Shown one piece after another: positions 30,267-42,106 of a DNA stretch of 64,000 bases. The stretch's first letter is position 1; each line of letters starts with the position of its first letter. A model generated the notes under the pieces. That model saw only the letters and a program-made list of their open reading frames with translations, did no database searches and was not told where the DNA came from. The stretch is from Zea mays. Its lineage: Eukaryota; Streptophyta; Magnoliopsida; Poales; Poaceae. Location of the stretch: assembly GCF_902167145.1 (NCBI RefSeq), contig NC_050097.1, positions 117,771,982-117,835,981 on the forward strand, in the 5' to 3' direction. The translations under genes and the position numbers were made by a program.

Positions 30267-32028
30267 TGTAGGATCTAGGACACCGGTTAGAGGGGGGTGA
30301 ATAAACAGTTTTAACTAAAATCAAAGACACTAGAGAAATTTAATCAATACAACAAGAGATATAAATTCTCTTGCTACAACAAGTCAGCAATCTATGAGGA
30401 ACAATTATGGCAATGCTAGAAATGAAATGCAATAAACAATTGACTAACTACATGCAAAATAATAAGTAATGAGTGAAGGGAATGACACCGAATTTTATCC
30501 TGTGGTATTGGTGATTTTTCGATCACAATCCACGTTGAGGTGCACTTCAAGATCTCACTTGCTCCTCTATCAAGACACGGCTTGATCTTTGAGCCAAGTG
30601 GACAAAAATCACGCAATACCTCGATTCCACTAGCGTCGCCTTTACCGCTTCGGTGAGGTAGGTGCGAACCCCTGACAATCAACACTGTAGCTCCTCCACA
30701 ATCTTCACAGAGAGCTCGACAGAGACAACACCCGAGCCATCTAGGAGGCGGCAACCTCCAATAGTAACAAGCTAATGATGCTTGATCGGTGTACCACCTA
30801 GTGCCTCAAGGATCACCAAATGATGCAAATGCATTAGGTGCTCCCAATCTCTCACTAGAATGCATTCCCAAACAATGAGTGTGAGAGAATGAGTTAGAGG
30901 ATCACAAATGAGTTCAATGTGTGCTAGGAATGGCCAAGAGGACCCTCACACAAGAGCTCCACTTCTATTTATAGCCCTCCACTCTTTTCTAGTCGTTATG
31001 TGCAAGTAGCACACCTTCTGCGCACAAGCGGACGATCCGCGCCCTATGGCCGATTGGTCCGCCTTACCAGTAACGGCTATTTTTATCGTTTGAAACGTGT
31101 CAGGGCTATCAGAAAAGGCAGGTCCGGACGATCCGCCAACCCTTGTCGGACGGTCCGGGACCTGGCAACTTAAAGCACCCAAGCACTGACCAAAATGATT
31201 TACATGGGCATACTGTCCGTCCTCCAAGGTCCGACGTCTGTCACCAGTAGTCAATACTGTCCGGGCTCAAACACCGGATAGTCCATAGTACATCCGACCA
31301 AAAACACACAATCCTTGCCCAAATCTATTTTGGCACCGGCGAACGGTCCGCCAACCCCGGTCGGATGGTCGCACAAGCACACAGGGACTTGTGCAACCTC
31401 GAACCCTCTTTGGTTAGGACTGCGGACAGTCCAGCCCCAAGGCCCGGACATCCTGCAGTACAAATACTCCAGACCCCTGTAGCAAGAACATTCATTAGAC
31501 CTCTCTAAGTGGGTCGCGGATAGTCTGGCCTTCTGGCCCGGATAGTCCACCGACCACAGAACATAACCACTTCCCAAATACGCTTTTGAAAAGATTTTAA
31601 CTCTTGAAATTGGAAGCGCTCGTAGTCCACATGCAAATGCAACTACTAGATGCTCTATGAGGCACTAAGTTTTACATAGGACAAAGTCATTGACCCCTCT
31701 TTATAGTACGACTATCTAGCATACTAATCCGGTCAATTTTTTCTCTAAAACACTTGGTGACCGGCAAAAGAAAAACCTATGTTATACTTTTGCCTTCTCT
31801 TGATCCACAACCAATGCTTTAAGTCTCCAAGACATACTTTCCTCTATGGTCCAACCTGCATTCTTATTTCTCCAAGAATCGTTAGTCCACAAATGGTTGT
31901 CATCAATTACCAAAAGATCACTAAGGGGCCTAAATGATTCAAACTTGGCCTCGTATCCAGCCTTGCATCTGAAGAAATCCTGCATACAAAGACGATGTAT
32001 CAATAGATTGTTTCAAGAATGTGCAACG
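30267..32028 (-). mobile_element. Element C: Ji-like Sirevirus LTR and adjoining internal end
   Basis: The boundary at 30267 is sharp: CCCTGG then TGTAGGATCTAGGACACCGG. A TAGAGGGGGGTGAATA follows, and the LTR of the Opie-like element at 58292 has the same phrase in the same relative place. Inverted CGGACGATCCG/CGGACGGTCCG motifs at about 31030-31160 and beyond are a Sirevirus LTR hallmark. On the minus strand the LTR would end at 30267 and start at about 31788. The interior continues to 32028, where the Xilon-like element is inserted, and resumes at 58243-58278. No pol domain of this element lies in the window. The Ji assignment rests on general LTR resemblance. Confidence 0.55.
31782..32003 (-). 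CDS. Small ORF of unknown function next to element C's LTR
   Basis: 73 codons reading FESFRPLSDLLVIDDNHLWT and WTIEESMSWRLKALVVDQEK. The composition is that of an ordinary folded protein, unlike the low-complexity frames nearby, and the frame ends just before the inferred LTR start. I do not recognise the family. It could be the C-terminal end of a longer element C protein whose upstream part was separated by the 26-kb insertion at 32029 and then by the Opie-like element at 58279, or a host fragment. Confidence 0.35.
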   Translation of the reverse strand: MIHRLCMQDFFRCKAGYEAKFESFRPLSDLLVIDDNHLWTNDSWRNKNAGWTIEESMSWRLKALVVDQEKAKV

Positions 32029-33606
32029 TGTCGGCGTTTCGACCCCGGGGGGTCCCTGGACCGACGAGTAAATTGCCGCCGCATGCCCCAGCCCAGATGG
32101 GTCGGCGCGAGACGGAGCGCGAAGGGGGGAAAACCGGAGGGAGACAGGCGTAAAGGGGAAACCCGCGGCCTTCGTGTTTGTCCCGCGCCCAGGTCGGGTG
32201 CGCTTGCAGTAGGGGGTTACAAGCATCCGCCTTCGTGTTTGTCCCGCGCCCAGGTCGGGTGCGCTTGCAGTAGCGAGAGGCTTATGCGCGCGTCGTCCCG
32301 TCCTTCCCCGCGTGGCCAACCTTCTGTAAGAGGGCCCTGGACCTTCCTTTTATAGGCGTAAGGAGAGGGTCCAGGTGTACAATGGGAGATGTAGCAGTGT
32401 GCTAACGTGTCTAGCAGAGAGGAGCTAGTGCCCTAAGTACATGCCGTCGTGACAGCCGGAGAGGTTTTGGCACCCTGTTCGTGTGATGTCGTGGCCGTCG
32501 GAGGAGCGCTGGAGCCTGGCGGAAGGACAGCTGTCGGGGCTGTCGAATCCTTGCTGACGTCTCCTTGCTTCCGTAAGGGGCTGAGAGCCGCCGTCGTCAT
32601 GGAGCACGCGGGGCGCCATCATTACTTGTTTACCGGGGCGAGCCAGATGGGACGCCGGTCTTGTTCCCCGTAGCCTGAGCTAGCTAGGGGTAGGGTAATG
32701 ATGGCCTCCCCGGTGATGTGGTCGGTCCGAGCCCTGGGTCGGGCGAGGCGGAGGCTCCTCCGAGGTCGAGGTCGAGTCTGTCTTACGTGGTCGAGGTCGA
32801 GTCCGAGCCCCGGGTCGGGCGAGGTGGAGACCATCGTCTAAGGCCAAGGCTGAGTCCGAGCCCTAGGGTCAGGCGAGGCGGAGTTCGTTGTCTTTCGGAG
32901 CCGAGGCCGAGTCCGAGCCCTGGGGTCGGGCAAGGCGGAGTTCGTCGTCTTCCGGGGCCGAGGCCGAGTCCGAGCCCTGGGTCGGGCGAGGCGGAGTTCG
33001 TCGTCTTCCGGGGCCGAGGCCGAGTCCGAGCCCTGGGTCGGCCGAGGCGGAGTTCGTCGTCTTCCGGGGCTGAGACCGAGTCTGAGCCCTGGGTCGGGCG
33101 AGGCGGAGCTTCCTATGGCGCCCAAAGCCAGACTTGGCTGCTGTCGGCCTCACTCTGTCGAGCGGCACAGCAGTCGGAGCGACGCAGGCGGCGCTGTCCT
33201 CTTGTCAGGCCGGTCAGTGGAGCAGCGAAGTGACTGCGGTCACTTCAGCTCTGTCGACTGACGGGCGCGCGTCAGGATAAGGTGTCAGGCCATCTTTGCA
33301 TTAAATGCTCCTGCGATACGGTCGGTCGGCGTGGCGATTTGGCCAAGGTTGCTTCTTGGCGAAGTCTGGGCCTCGGGCGAGCCGAAGGTGTGTCCGTTGC
33401 TTGAGGGGGCTCTCGGGCGAGACGTAAATCCTCCGGGGTCGGCTGCCCTTGACCGAGGCTGGGCTCGGGCGAGGCGAGATCGTGTCCCTTGAGTGGACCG
33501 AGCCTTGACTTAATCGCACCCATCAGGCCTTTGCAGCTTTGTGCTGATGGGGGTTACCAGCTGAGATTAGGAGTCTTGGGGGTACCCCTAATTATGGTCC
33601 CCGACA
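32029..33606 (-). repeat. 3' LTR of the Xilon/Flip-like element (complete, 1578 bp)
   Basis: Bounded by the CAACG target and by GGTCCCCGACA. The very GC-rich middle makes long meaningless frames on both strands. Two internal duplications: a 62-bp step repeating TTCGTGTTTGTCCCGCGCCC (32170 and 32232), and a 56-bp array with GAGTTCGT-type units at 32881, 32938, 32994 and 33050 plus a variant at 33106. Confidence 0.9.
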
Positions 33607-34347
33607 GTAGCCCCCGAGCCTCGAAGGGAGTGTTAATACTCGCTTGGAGGCTTTTGTCGCACTTTTTTGCAAGGGGGTCGGCCTTTCTCGGTTGTGTTTT
33701 GTTCCGGTGGGTGCGTGCGAGCGCACCCGCCGGGTGTAGCCCCCGAGGCCTCGGAGGAGTGGTTTGACTCCTTCGAGGTCTTAATGTGTTTCGTGATGCT
33801 TCGGCCGGTCTGGTTGTTCCCTCATGCGAGCTGGCCGTAGCCCGGGTGCACGGTCGGGTCCCAAGTTCTCGGGTTGGTATGTTGACGCTGTCAACGGTTT
33901 GGCCGGAGCCGGGTTTGCGAGAGTAGCCCCCGAGCCTCCACACAGAGCGAGAGGACGGTCAAGGACAGACTCGAATTTTTTACATACGCCCCTGCGTCAC
34001 CTTTCCGCAAGGAGGAGGGGGGGGGGGGAAAGCGCCATGTTGCCCTTGGAGGGTGCCGAACATGGTGTCTCCAGTGAGCTGCTAACGGGTAATCCGAGTG
34101 GACGCCCGTGCCCCATTTGTTAGGGGTCGGCTAGTGGCCCGGAGGCGCGCTCCAAAAGTACCTGCGGGTGATTTGCTGGACCCGGTCCCCTTTTGATGGG
34201 GTCCGAGGGCTTGATGCCTCCCTCTGATGGGATTCCGTTACAAAATCGTTCCCGTTGGTCTCGAAAATGTCCTAGGGTACCTCGGGAGCATAGCCCGAGC
34301 CTTGGTTATGTATCGAACGTACCCAGGGTCATCCCTCACTCCGCGTC
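33607..34347 (-). other. Polypurine tract and non-coding 3' region of the Xilon/Flip-like element
   Basis: Minus strand GAGGCTCGGGGGCTACT abuts the LTR, a clear polypurine tract. Near copies of GGCTCGGGGGCTA recur at about 33748 and 33925, as does a relative at 52700 near the other end of the region. No gene is seen. Confidence 0.65.
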
Positions 34348-34562
34348 TGAGGCGGCTGTCGAACCCTTCGAGGGCCAGCCTAAGAACCCCTGATCAGTAG
34401 TGGGCGCGGAGCCCGAGTGGCCTGAGGCGGCCGTTGAACCCTTCTGAGGGGCCGGCCTTCGAACCTCTGACCAGTAGTGGGCGCGGAGCCCGAGCGCTCT
34501 GAGGCGGTTGTTGAACCCCTCCGAGGGGCCAGCCTTCGAACCTCTGATCAGTAGGGGGGCTC
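34348..34562. repeat. Three ~76-bp tandem repeats
   Basis: Units start with TGAGGCGG at 34348, 34423 and 34500. Each contains TTGAACCC..CTCCGAGGGGCC or a variant and ends with GATCAGTAGTGGGCGCGG or GATCAGTAGGGGGGC. Divergence is moderate. They lie upstream of the plus-strand ORF region. Confidence 0.8.
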
Positions 34563-35484
34563 GGGGCCCGCTTCCTTCGCGGAGAAGGATCCCTTTTGGG
34601 GTATCCCCTTTCCCGGTCCCTGTTGTAAGAGAGAGAAAGAGGAAAAGGAAAAGGATACAAAATCGAATGACGTGGCGCACCTTTTTTGACGCGGTCATTA
34701 TGGCGGAGGTGAAGCGTCGCCTACTTCGCCCACCAAAGGTGCCGCCTGTCCTGCCGCAGAGTTAATGCGACGAGACAAGTGGTTCGCGGGGCAGCCGTTG
34801 CGCGTGCGCGAGCCGTTCGAGGAATGGAACACGGGCGCGCCGTCTTCACGCCGTGGGAGAGGGTTCTCTCGCTGTCCCAGGAGGGGACGTGAGCTTGGCT
34901 GACGACTTGACCGCTGCTTCCGCCCGCCTGCCACCGCCATTACTGCCGGCCCATTTCTGGCCGTATCGACCGTCGCGCCTTCTCCCGCGGCTGACTGGCC
35001 TGTGACCGATGGGCCTGATTGGCACTGCTGGGTCATGCGCAGGGTTGCCTCGAGTCGCGGTACTGGTTCCGCAGTCGAGGAGGCACGGTAGTGGCGCGAG
35101 TGGCGGTGCAGTTTCTTGCACGTAGCAACCGACGCGCCAGTTACATGACGTGTGGGCCTGGGCCTCCATGCTGGACGCGTCGAAGTCGAAAGGGTGCGCC
35201 CCCTTGGTGCGGTTGCATGCCACCTGCATGGCGGTCCGCCCTTTCACCCGCTGGTCTGGGCGAAAGTGGAGGAGTGCTCGTAATCGCTGGGCAGTTGTGC
35301 GCACCGCGCGCGGCGGTTTGGCTTCTTCTACCCTCGGCCAGCTTGTATGACGCGTGGGACCCAGCCCCCGTGTCGTAGGGGGAGGACCTTGGAGCGTGCT
35401 GGAGAAGACTCAGCCCGCGATGGCTGAGGACGCAAGTGGGGAGAGTTGCCTTTAAAAGAAGGGTGACCCCCTTGAAAGGCAACC
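34563..35484. other. GC-rich non-coding stretch upstream of the antisense ORF
   Basis: No gene is recognised. The region 35150-35350 contains Pro/Arg-type frames on both strands only. TTTAAAAG at about 35451, 34 bases before the ATG at 35485, is a weak TATA candidate for the plus-strand ORF. Confidence 0.45.
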
Positions 35485-36456
35485 ATGTCTTCGCGCTCCC
35501 CTTATGCGTCGCGTCTTTCCACCTTCCGAGCCTTTGGATGGGGGACACTCGCAGTTCTTCCGCCTTGTCGTTGGAGGAACGCAACTTCGCGGAAGTTGGT
35601 ACCTTTCAGCCATCGTTCGGCTTCAAGGATTTTCATCAGGCAGCCCGGCCGCATCCCCTCGCCGGTGGTCACCCAAGACGGTGACCACCAGCTCGATGGT
35701 GGGGAGAAGCGTGCCGGGCTGCGATCTTGGTCCCGCCCTCAGCTTCAAGGATCTTCATCATCCTGGCTGGGGCGGAGGCCGGGCTGAGCCGGAGCTCTAC
35801 CTCCCGCGTGGGTTCATGGGTCACCTTCTCCCTCAGCATTCAAGGGAGAGGGCGCTCACCGGCCTAGCGGGAGGGTCGGACTTCGACAACGCGAGGCTGG
35901 TCGGCGGCGAGCGTCGTCAGCTTCAGCGCGTTGGGCTCGCTGGCTCAGCTGGCTCTGGCTCGGCTCCTGGTGCCCCCTCCCGCCGCAAGAGCGGTTGTCG
36001 CGCCTCGCGCACCGGAGGACCGCCCAAGACGTCGCGCGCTGCTAGGGCAGCGTTCGTTTTCTGGGGCTGTCCTGCCTTTGCCCCGGTACGGCGCCTCTGC
36101 GCGGAGGTCAGTGCTCCGCTCGTCCGGGAGGATCCGAGTGGGGATCTGCAGGTGGGCAGATGGCTTCCGTCGTCTACGCCGAGGTGGTGGCGGCTGAAGA
36201 AGTCCTCGTCGCCGACGGGATCACCGCCACCATCCGTGCTCCGGGCCTCCGGCTCTTTGGCTTTGATAGCTTGTCCTCGCCCCTCGAGCAGAGACGCGGG
36301 CGAGGGCATTGTCGCAGTGGCGTCCGCCCTGAGGCCATTGCCGCTGCAGTTTGGCCACCTGGAGCGGAGGTCGTTGTCGCTGTTGCTGGAGCGTGCGGCG
36401 GTGAGCCACCTGGAGTCTTATCGCCCCGCGGGCCCTCCAATGTGGGGGGTTGTTCG
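35485..36456 (+). pseudogene. Antisense ORF region of the Xilon/Flip-like element, 5' part
   Basis: The ATG at 35485 (MSSRSPYASRLSTFRAFGWG) opens 100 codons. Another frame from 35504 stays open to the insertion point and beyond, and I cannot tell which, if either, was the real one. The stretch is Ser/Arg/Gly/Pro-rich. By position it matches the plus-strand ORF of the Cinful-like element (between 3' LTR and pol, opposite to pol). The Tekay-like element is inserted at its right end and the continuation is at 51440. Confidence 0.35.
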
Positions 36457-39400
36457 TGTGACACCCCAAGTGTTACTCAGGGTGTCCACCCAGGTCTACC
36501 CCCTTTTTAACCTATTATCACATGAGGATTGATTTGGGCCAAGTACATCAAACTTGGAATTCAAGGTCCTAAGCAAGTGCAAACCATCTTGGATATCATG
36601 GCCTAGCTTGTCATGCACATCTAAGTGGGAAATTTCCCAAAAACCCTAAAGCAAACCCCTCTTGGGCAATAGGAACCCTAATTGAAGCTAGGATCAAAAG
36701 GTCATGTAAACCTTATGATCATGGCTTGGGCCAAATATAAAAGTTGTAATATGCTTCATAACCTACAAATAATAGTAAGGAAGTACCCCCAAAAAGTTTT
36801 CAGAAAAGCCCCAAAAAGTTCACCTAAGGTTGAGCACAAGGGAGAATTCAGAATTTGCCTAAGTATAAAAACTAACCCTTGAACAAAGATTCCACATGTT
36901 CACCTTAATCCAAATTTCAAAACACTTCGACCCAATTGACAAAGTGGCGCCAAATTAACCCTAGAATACCCTGGAAAGAGGTGACACCTACCCTAGGGCG
37001 TTAGACACGACTTGACACCATTTTTGTCTCGGCTTGGACCTAGCTGACACAGCCAACTTCTCACCCCTCTATCTCCCTACCCCGACCATATCTTGACTTG
37101 GAACTCACAGCAAAAAGGTAGGATATGGAGCAGGGAAGCGACCGTACACAGTGACTTTGCCAAGATACGCATGCTATGGTGCTCAAATCTGCCGTTGAAC
37201 CATGGCAGAAGCGAGCTTCCACGTGTTCGACGCGCGCTGACATCCGGGGGCGCACTCAGAGCACGCCCGTGCGCGAACCCCCGCGCGCCCGCGGCCGCCC
37301 GTGACCACGCCCGCGCCACGGCTATAAAGCCCGCCTCAGTGCTTGGCTGCCTTCCCCGTTGCCTCCTCCGTACCTCGCCTGACTTTCCCAAGCCAGCCCT
37401 TAGCTCCGGCGACCTCCCCGCGACCCGCCAGTGCCGCCCGAGAGCAACCACCGTGGCCAGCCCCTTTCCCGTCCTCCCCCGTTTGATCCAAGCCCTCAGA
37501 TAGCTTCCTGGTGAGGCCGTGAAGCTTACTCAAGCTTGAACCGAGGACCCGCGTCACCGGAATAGCGCAATCGTGCTCGCCGGAGTTCAAGAACCCGCTG
37601 GCGCACGTGGACCGGGTAAGCCTCTGCACCATTTCCCAATTCGTTGCGCGCATGGCCTCTACATCACCTCGTGGAGCTCCTCGTGTACCGTAATTGAACT
37701 ATACTGTCGTGGTTTGGCCAGAACAGGAGCCGCCGACGACCCCCGCCGCCTGTGCTCGTGGCCAGGGTAGCTCCGACCACCTCCGACGCCAACCCGCACA
37801 CCGACGTGACCGTCGTGACCTCCCGGACGTCACTGACCACCCCGCCGGAGCTCTACCGCCGCCGGTAAGCCTCGCCGCCGTAATCTATGCCGCGGGTACT
37901 GTTTAAGTCAGCCAGGGAGCGCGGGTTAGATTTCGGTTGGGTCCAGGGGGTTTTGTGCGATGTCAGTGACCCACGCCAATAGTAGACCGAGGACTGTTTT
38001 GTGAGAGAAGAGGGAGATAAAACCCAGGGGCCTCAGCGCAAACCTGTTTTCTTTTCCATTTTCGAATTTATTTTCTTTTAATATGGCAGATAACTTAATA
38101 AATGCATAACTTGAAGAATAATCATCCAAAAATTGTCAAACCAATTTTGCTAGACTCTGGGAAATATGAACTATCAGATAAAAATAGTAAAACCCATAGT
38201 TTCTGTATTCTTTTCTGAAATTTTGAATTAAATAAGAAAACTGCTAAAAACTTAATATTAGAAGGAAAAATAGAAATATTGTTTGACTAGGGTTAGCAAA
38301 ATTTGGAGAAGTTTATATCTACCTACTGACCCAATTAAAAATGCTAAACCTCTCTGTCCACCCCATTAGATTAGTTTTTACCCTTTGTTTTACAATAGGC
38401 TTAAGGTTAAGAAAAATAGAAAATGTGATTTAAATAAGGAACCAGAGGATACCCCTATTTTTGTTAGGATAATTATGCAATGTAGTTCACTGGAAAAATC
38501 TATCATACCCTGTTTTGGTATAAAATAAGTAGGATACCTTTTATTTTAATAATACAAGGGAAACTTAGAAAAACCCTACAAAAATAACCCCAAGGTGAAA
38601 ACACCCCCACCCTTGGGATAGTAAATGTTTTGCTATTAAAAACTTAAGAAAAATATGAAATCTGCTGTTTGACATTTTTCAAATAACAATGTAGTAGAAA
38701 GTGCCTTTTTGGCATTAAACTTTAGAAAATCATAACTAAATAACCACCACTTAGCCTTCTGTGGTTTTTGGCACAGAAGCCTATTATTACTGTTAGATGC
38801 CAACAAAAATAACCCTTAGGGCAGAACTCACACCTAATTAAGAGATGTAATGTAAAGTAGCCCATTCTACACAACTCTTGTTATTTTTGTCTAAAGCATA
38901 GCCTTTATATGTTGAGCCTCAAATTCTTAAAACAGGCTAGAATAGCAAATGGCAACCCAGTGTAATTTTTACAGATTTTTTTGGAAAATATTAAACCACT
39001 GTCGTAGTTCAAACCTACACTAGAAACCATAAGTAGAAATTAAAGAAAGGAAAATGAATAATGGTAATTAATGTCATCCTAAAACCCTTGTAAATTGTCC
39101 ACTGAAATGTATAAAGACAATACAAATCCACTATGTTATCCTCAATGAAAACCTAAGCCTAAAAAGTAATAAGTATATACCACTGGAAGCCCCGCATGAC
39201 TAAGAAACCCTAAGTTACTTCTTGACTTAGTTTCTTTAGCATAATGTTATTAAATCTTGCATAATCATGACATACATATTCATTGCATTTCGATAGACTG
39301 CAACCTTGCTGACGGAGAGTACGTCCTCGTGCCGGAGCAAGGAGCTGCTCAGGAGGTAGCCCCGGATCCAGCCCCAGAGCTTGCACCAGAGGACCTGCCT

Positions 39401-40814
39401 GCCACTGCTTTGGAAGGCAAGCCCCGGTTTATGCATAACCTGTTATTTATGCTATTTTACTTAACTTAATGATTGTAGGATTGATTGTGCACTTAGGTGT
39501 AGGAATTGTTTGGAACCCTAGTTGCATGATCTCAGGAATCCTTTTGAGATGGATACTAGTATGCTAGGTCGAGTAGTTGCTTTAATTAATTAGGATCTCG
39601 GTAGAAGACGAGTGGATTTTTTAGCACTCGCGCGAGATCAGGAATTGGTTGTACCCACTTTTTATATCATACTGATAGTTGGTTGGTGGACACAGATCCA
39701 TGGGGATGCGTGGTCTACGAGGTGAAATTGGAATAAGGATTAACGTGCGGATACCTGTGTCAAGCGATTGAACGTACTAAACACATGCCGAGAAATATGG
39801 TAAATCGGTAAGCCTAGTACCTGATTGAACTTGGCAGCAGATTGCCCTCCTCACGCGACCTGAGACGAGGTCTCCCATTCCGGTTATGGTGGGTACAAGT
39901 GCGGTCACTGCACGACGACAGTCGGGGTCAGTGAGGCATTGTACGCCAAGGCGGTGAGCCCCTCTCTGCTGACGGGGAATCGATGGGGACGGTTGATGTG
40001 TGTGGGGACGGAGTGCCCCTATATGTCGTGCGTTTAGGTTTACCTTGCAAGGATAAAAACTCGATTTGAATCGTCTGCTTCTCGCAGCTAATGAGACTGC
40101 TTGATCCATTGTACTGCATTGAGTAACAAGTGAAATGTGATGAGTTGATATAAGCTGTTGACTGCTAATAATGCTTGCTACTATGTATGAGTAGATAGTA
40201 CACTTTTAGCCTTAAGAGAGTCACACTTAAATTGACAAAGTTAAAACTTGACTTAGAAATTCAGCTAGTGCTTTTGGCAACCAAACCCCACAGCCAAACA
40301 GCTGCATGTCTAGAGGTAGAGGAGTAGACTCCTCACACCGGGTAAGTCTAGCTGAGTATTAGTATACTCAGCCTTGCTTGTGGCATAATTTTACAGGTTC
40401 CCTGGAGGACATGGTTGCTGGAGTGACTTGGCCGTCCATCTTGCCACCGGGTTGGACTATCGAGTGGGACCCTACCTCGGCTGAGGAGGAGCATGAGGAG
40501 TGATGGGACAGGCTTCCCCATCTCTCTGTTTATTTACCGTTAGTTTTATTCCGCTGCACTTCGAACTATGATGACCGCTTTTGCAAAACTCCGATGATGA
40601 TGTAATAACTTAATACTCTTTAACGCATGGTTTTATGCTTTATTGTATTTGCTCTGTGACTCACCATCGAGTGAGACTGTGGTACTTGATCCTGTCAGTG
40701 GCCGTGTCGGACTAGATCCGAGGGATTGACGGGTTATTCCCATTTAAGTGTGGTCTAGCCTCTAAGGCGGGGCTTAGGCACTTAAGTTGGAATAATTCGG
40801 GCGGTTCCGCCACA
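36457..40814 (+). repeat. 5' LTR of the Tekay-like element
   Basis: Starts TGTGACACCCC (the other LTR has TGTAACACCCC) and ends CCGCCACA. A probable promoter TATAAA is at 37323-37328 within GCTATAAAGCC. It is preceded by a GC-rich block and followed by GC-rich leader sequence with GT/AG-like signals. The small frames 37077-37906 and 39236-39469 occur in both LTRs and are not supported as genes. Confidence 0.95.
37323..37328 (+). promoter_or_regulatory. TATA box in the 5' LTR
   Basis: TATAAA in a GC-rich context, about 870 bases into the LTR. The same motif is conserved at 47950-47955 in the 3' LTR. It is the likely start of the genomic RNA; the long remainder would be R and U5. Confidence 0.5.
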
Positions 40815-40816
40815 GC

Positions 40817-40828
40817 TGGTATCGGAGC
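40817..40828 (+). other. Primer-binding site, initiator-Met tRNA type
   Basis: TGGTATCGGAGC follows the LTR after two bases. It differs from the standard TGGTATCAGAGC at one position. Confidence 0.85.
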
Positions 40829-41235
40829 TTGTACCACCACAGAGGAATCAATAAAATGTAATTACCATCCTTTTTCCCAAAATAAAATTTGATAGAAACA
40901 ATGTTGGATAGATAGGAGAATGAGCCGGATAGACCTAGGACGTGAAGCCTTAGGGTAATAGAAGGGTAGCTAGGTGGCTAATTAATTAGGCCCTACAGGC
41001 CGCTTTTACAGGATGGGAGTTCTTCCCTATTCCTTTATCTTGTTGTGAGGTCGTTCAGGACGAGCATGCATGCATTCTTAATTAAGCAATTGGATAACTG
41101 AGTAAGGACTTAAAAACAAGATAACAACCAACTAGGTCCCCAGTACCTTTTTGTTTAACTAGAGAAAGGCTGAGTTTTATTTTTCTTGTTCTTTTTATAA
41201 TTCTTTTTCTTTTACTTACGCTTAACCGTACACAG
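40829..41235 (+). other. Untranslated leader between PBS and first ORF
   Basis: AT-rich toward its end, with no gene. CGAGCATGCATGCATTC at about 41059 is a palindromic patch that could act in packaging, but nothing shows this. Confidence 0.4.
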
Positions 41236-42106
41236 ATGACCTCCCACGGATCCTCAGAGGACGGAAATGCACTATCCCACACTGACGGGCTTGCACGAGA
41301 GGGCTTTCCCCGCATTTTGTGGGAGGTACTTCAGGGGGCCGGATACACGACACCCCCCTCAGTACGCGGTGCAGCAGTTCGAGAAGCACCGAGTGCCCCG
41401 CTGTAGGGTGAGGATGACCTTGGAGCCTCATCCCCTGCAGCCAGGCTGGCGCTCTTTGGACTCCGAGTCTTTCGGATACCGAGCGGAGGACACGATCGAG
41501 GCGATTGCTCTGCATGGATTGACCACCTTCTGCGGATTCCATCCTTTGGAGCTGGCTACCCACCCCATTGGCTTGTTCCCCGCCGAAAGGGAGGATGACC
41601 CAATGTGGAAGGATCGGGTGGAGCATGCCAAGGATATCTGGGCCATCTACCCAGGACAGACTGCGCACTTGACCGTACGGTGCATGAATGCTCTGTACCG
41701 TCTGCAAGTGATGCGCGGTGAGGCGATGTCCCATCTGATGGCACTATTGGAGGCGACAAAGATTACTTTGGACAACAGGGAGGAGCTTGTGGTTGACTTG
41801 TCCACTGAAATGGTGGAAAAGGATTTGCAGGTGGAGCAGCTATCCACTGATATCCAAGAGTTGGAGGAACTAGTGGGCACCAGGGAGAACACCATTGAGG
41901 TTCTCGAGGATCAGCTCATTAACACTCAGCAGCAGCTTGCGGAGGCTAACGAGCACCTGGATATGCATCACCAGGAGATCCAGGACATGGAGTCCAACGA
42001 GGACGTCGACATCGAGGGAGGAGAGGAGCCTGCCTCTAGTGTGGACACTGCTGGCTCAGGGAGACCACCTTCTCCCGAGTCGAGTGTTGCCTCGTTCGCT
42101 CACTAG
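41236..42106 (+). pseudogene. Extra 5' ORF of the Tekay-like element, coiled-coil protein, frameshifted
   Basis: The ATG at 41236 (MTSHGSSEDGNALSHTDGLA) runs in frame to a C-run at 41353-41358, after which the protein-like frame is the one ending at 42106. The total is about 290 residues with one frame correction. The middle is a compact region (FHPLELATHPIGLFPAER, KDIWAIYPGQTAHLTV) and the C-terminal part is a long coiled coil (EMVEKDLQVEQLSTDIQELE to about residue 250) with an acidic Ser-rich tail. It lies before gag, separated by about 300 non-coding bases. I know no function; it is neither gag nor pol. Confidence 0.65.

Noticed and set aside
32718..33233. 171-codon frame in the Xilon/Flip-like LTR, and its partner at 57411-57869
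   Set aside because: Encoded by the 56-bp array inside an LTR; present in both LTRs with different repeat counts.
35504..36532. 342-codon plus-strand frame
   Set aside because: Extremely GC-rich, and it crosses the LTR boundary at 36457, so its end cannot be native. It overlaps an equally plausible frame from 35485. Kept only as an undefined ORF region.
37077..37653. Frames of 105-136 codons in the Tekay-like LTR, repeated at 47704-48280
   Set aside because: Present in both LTRs in the GC-rich leader zone; no domain, and substitutions between the copies do not favour silent sites in any clear way.
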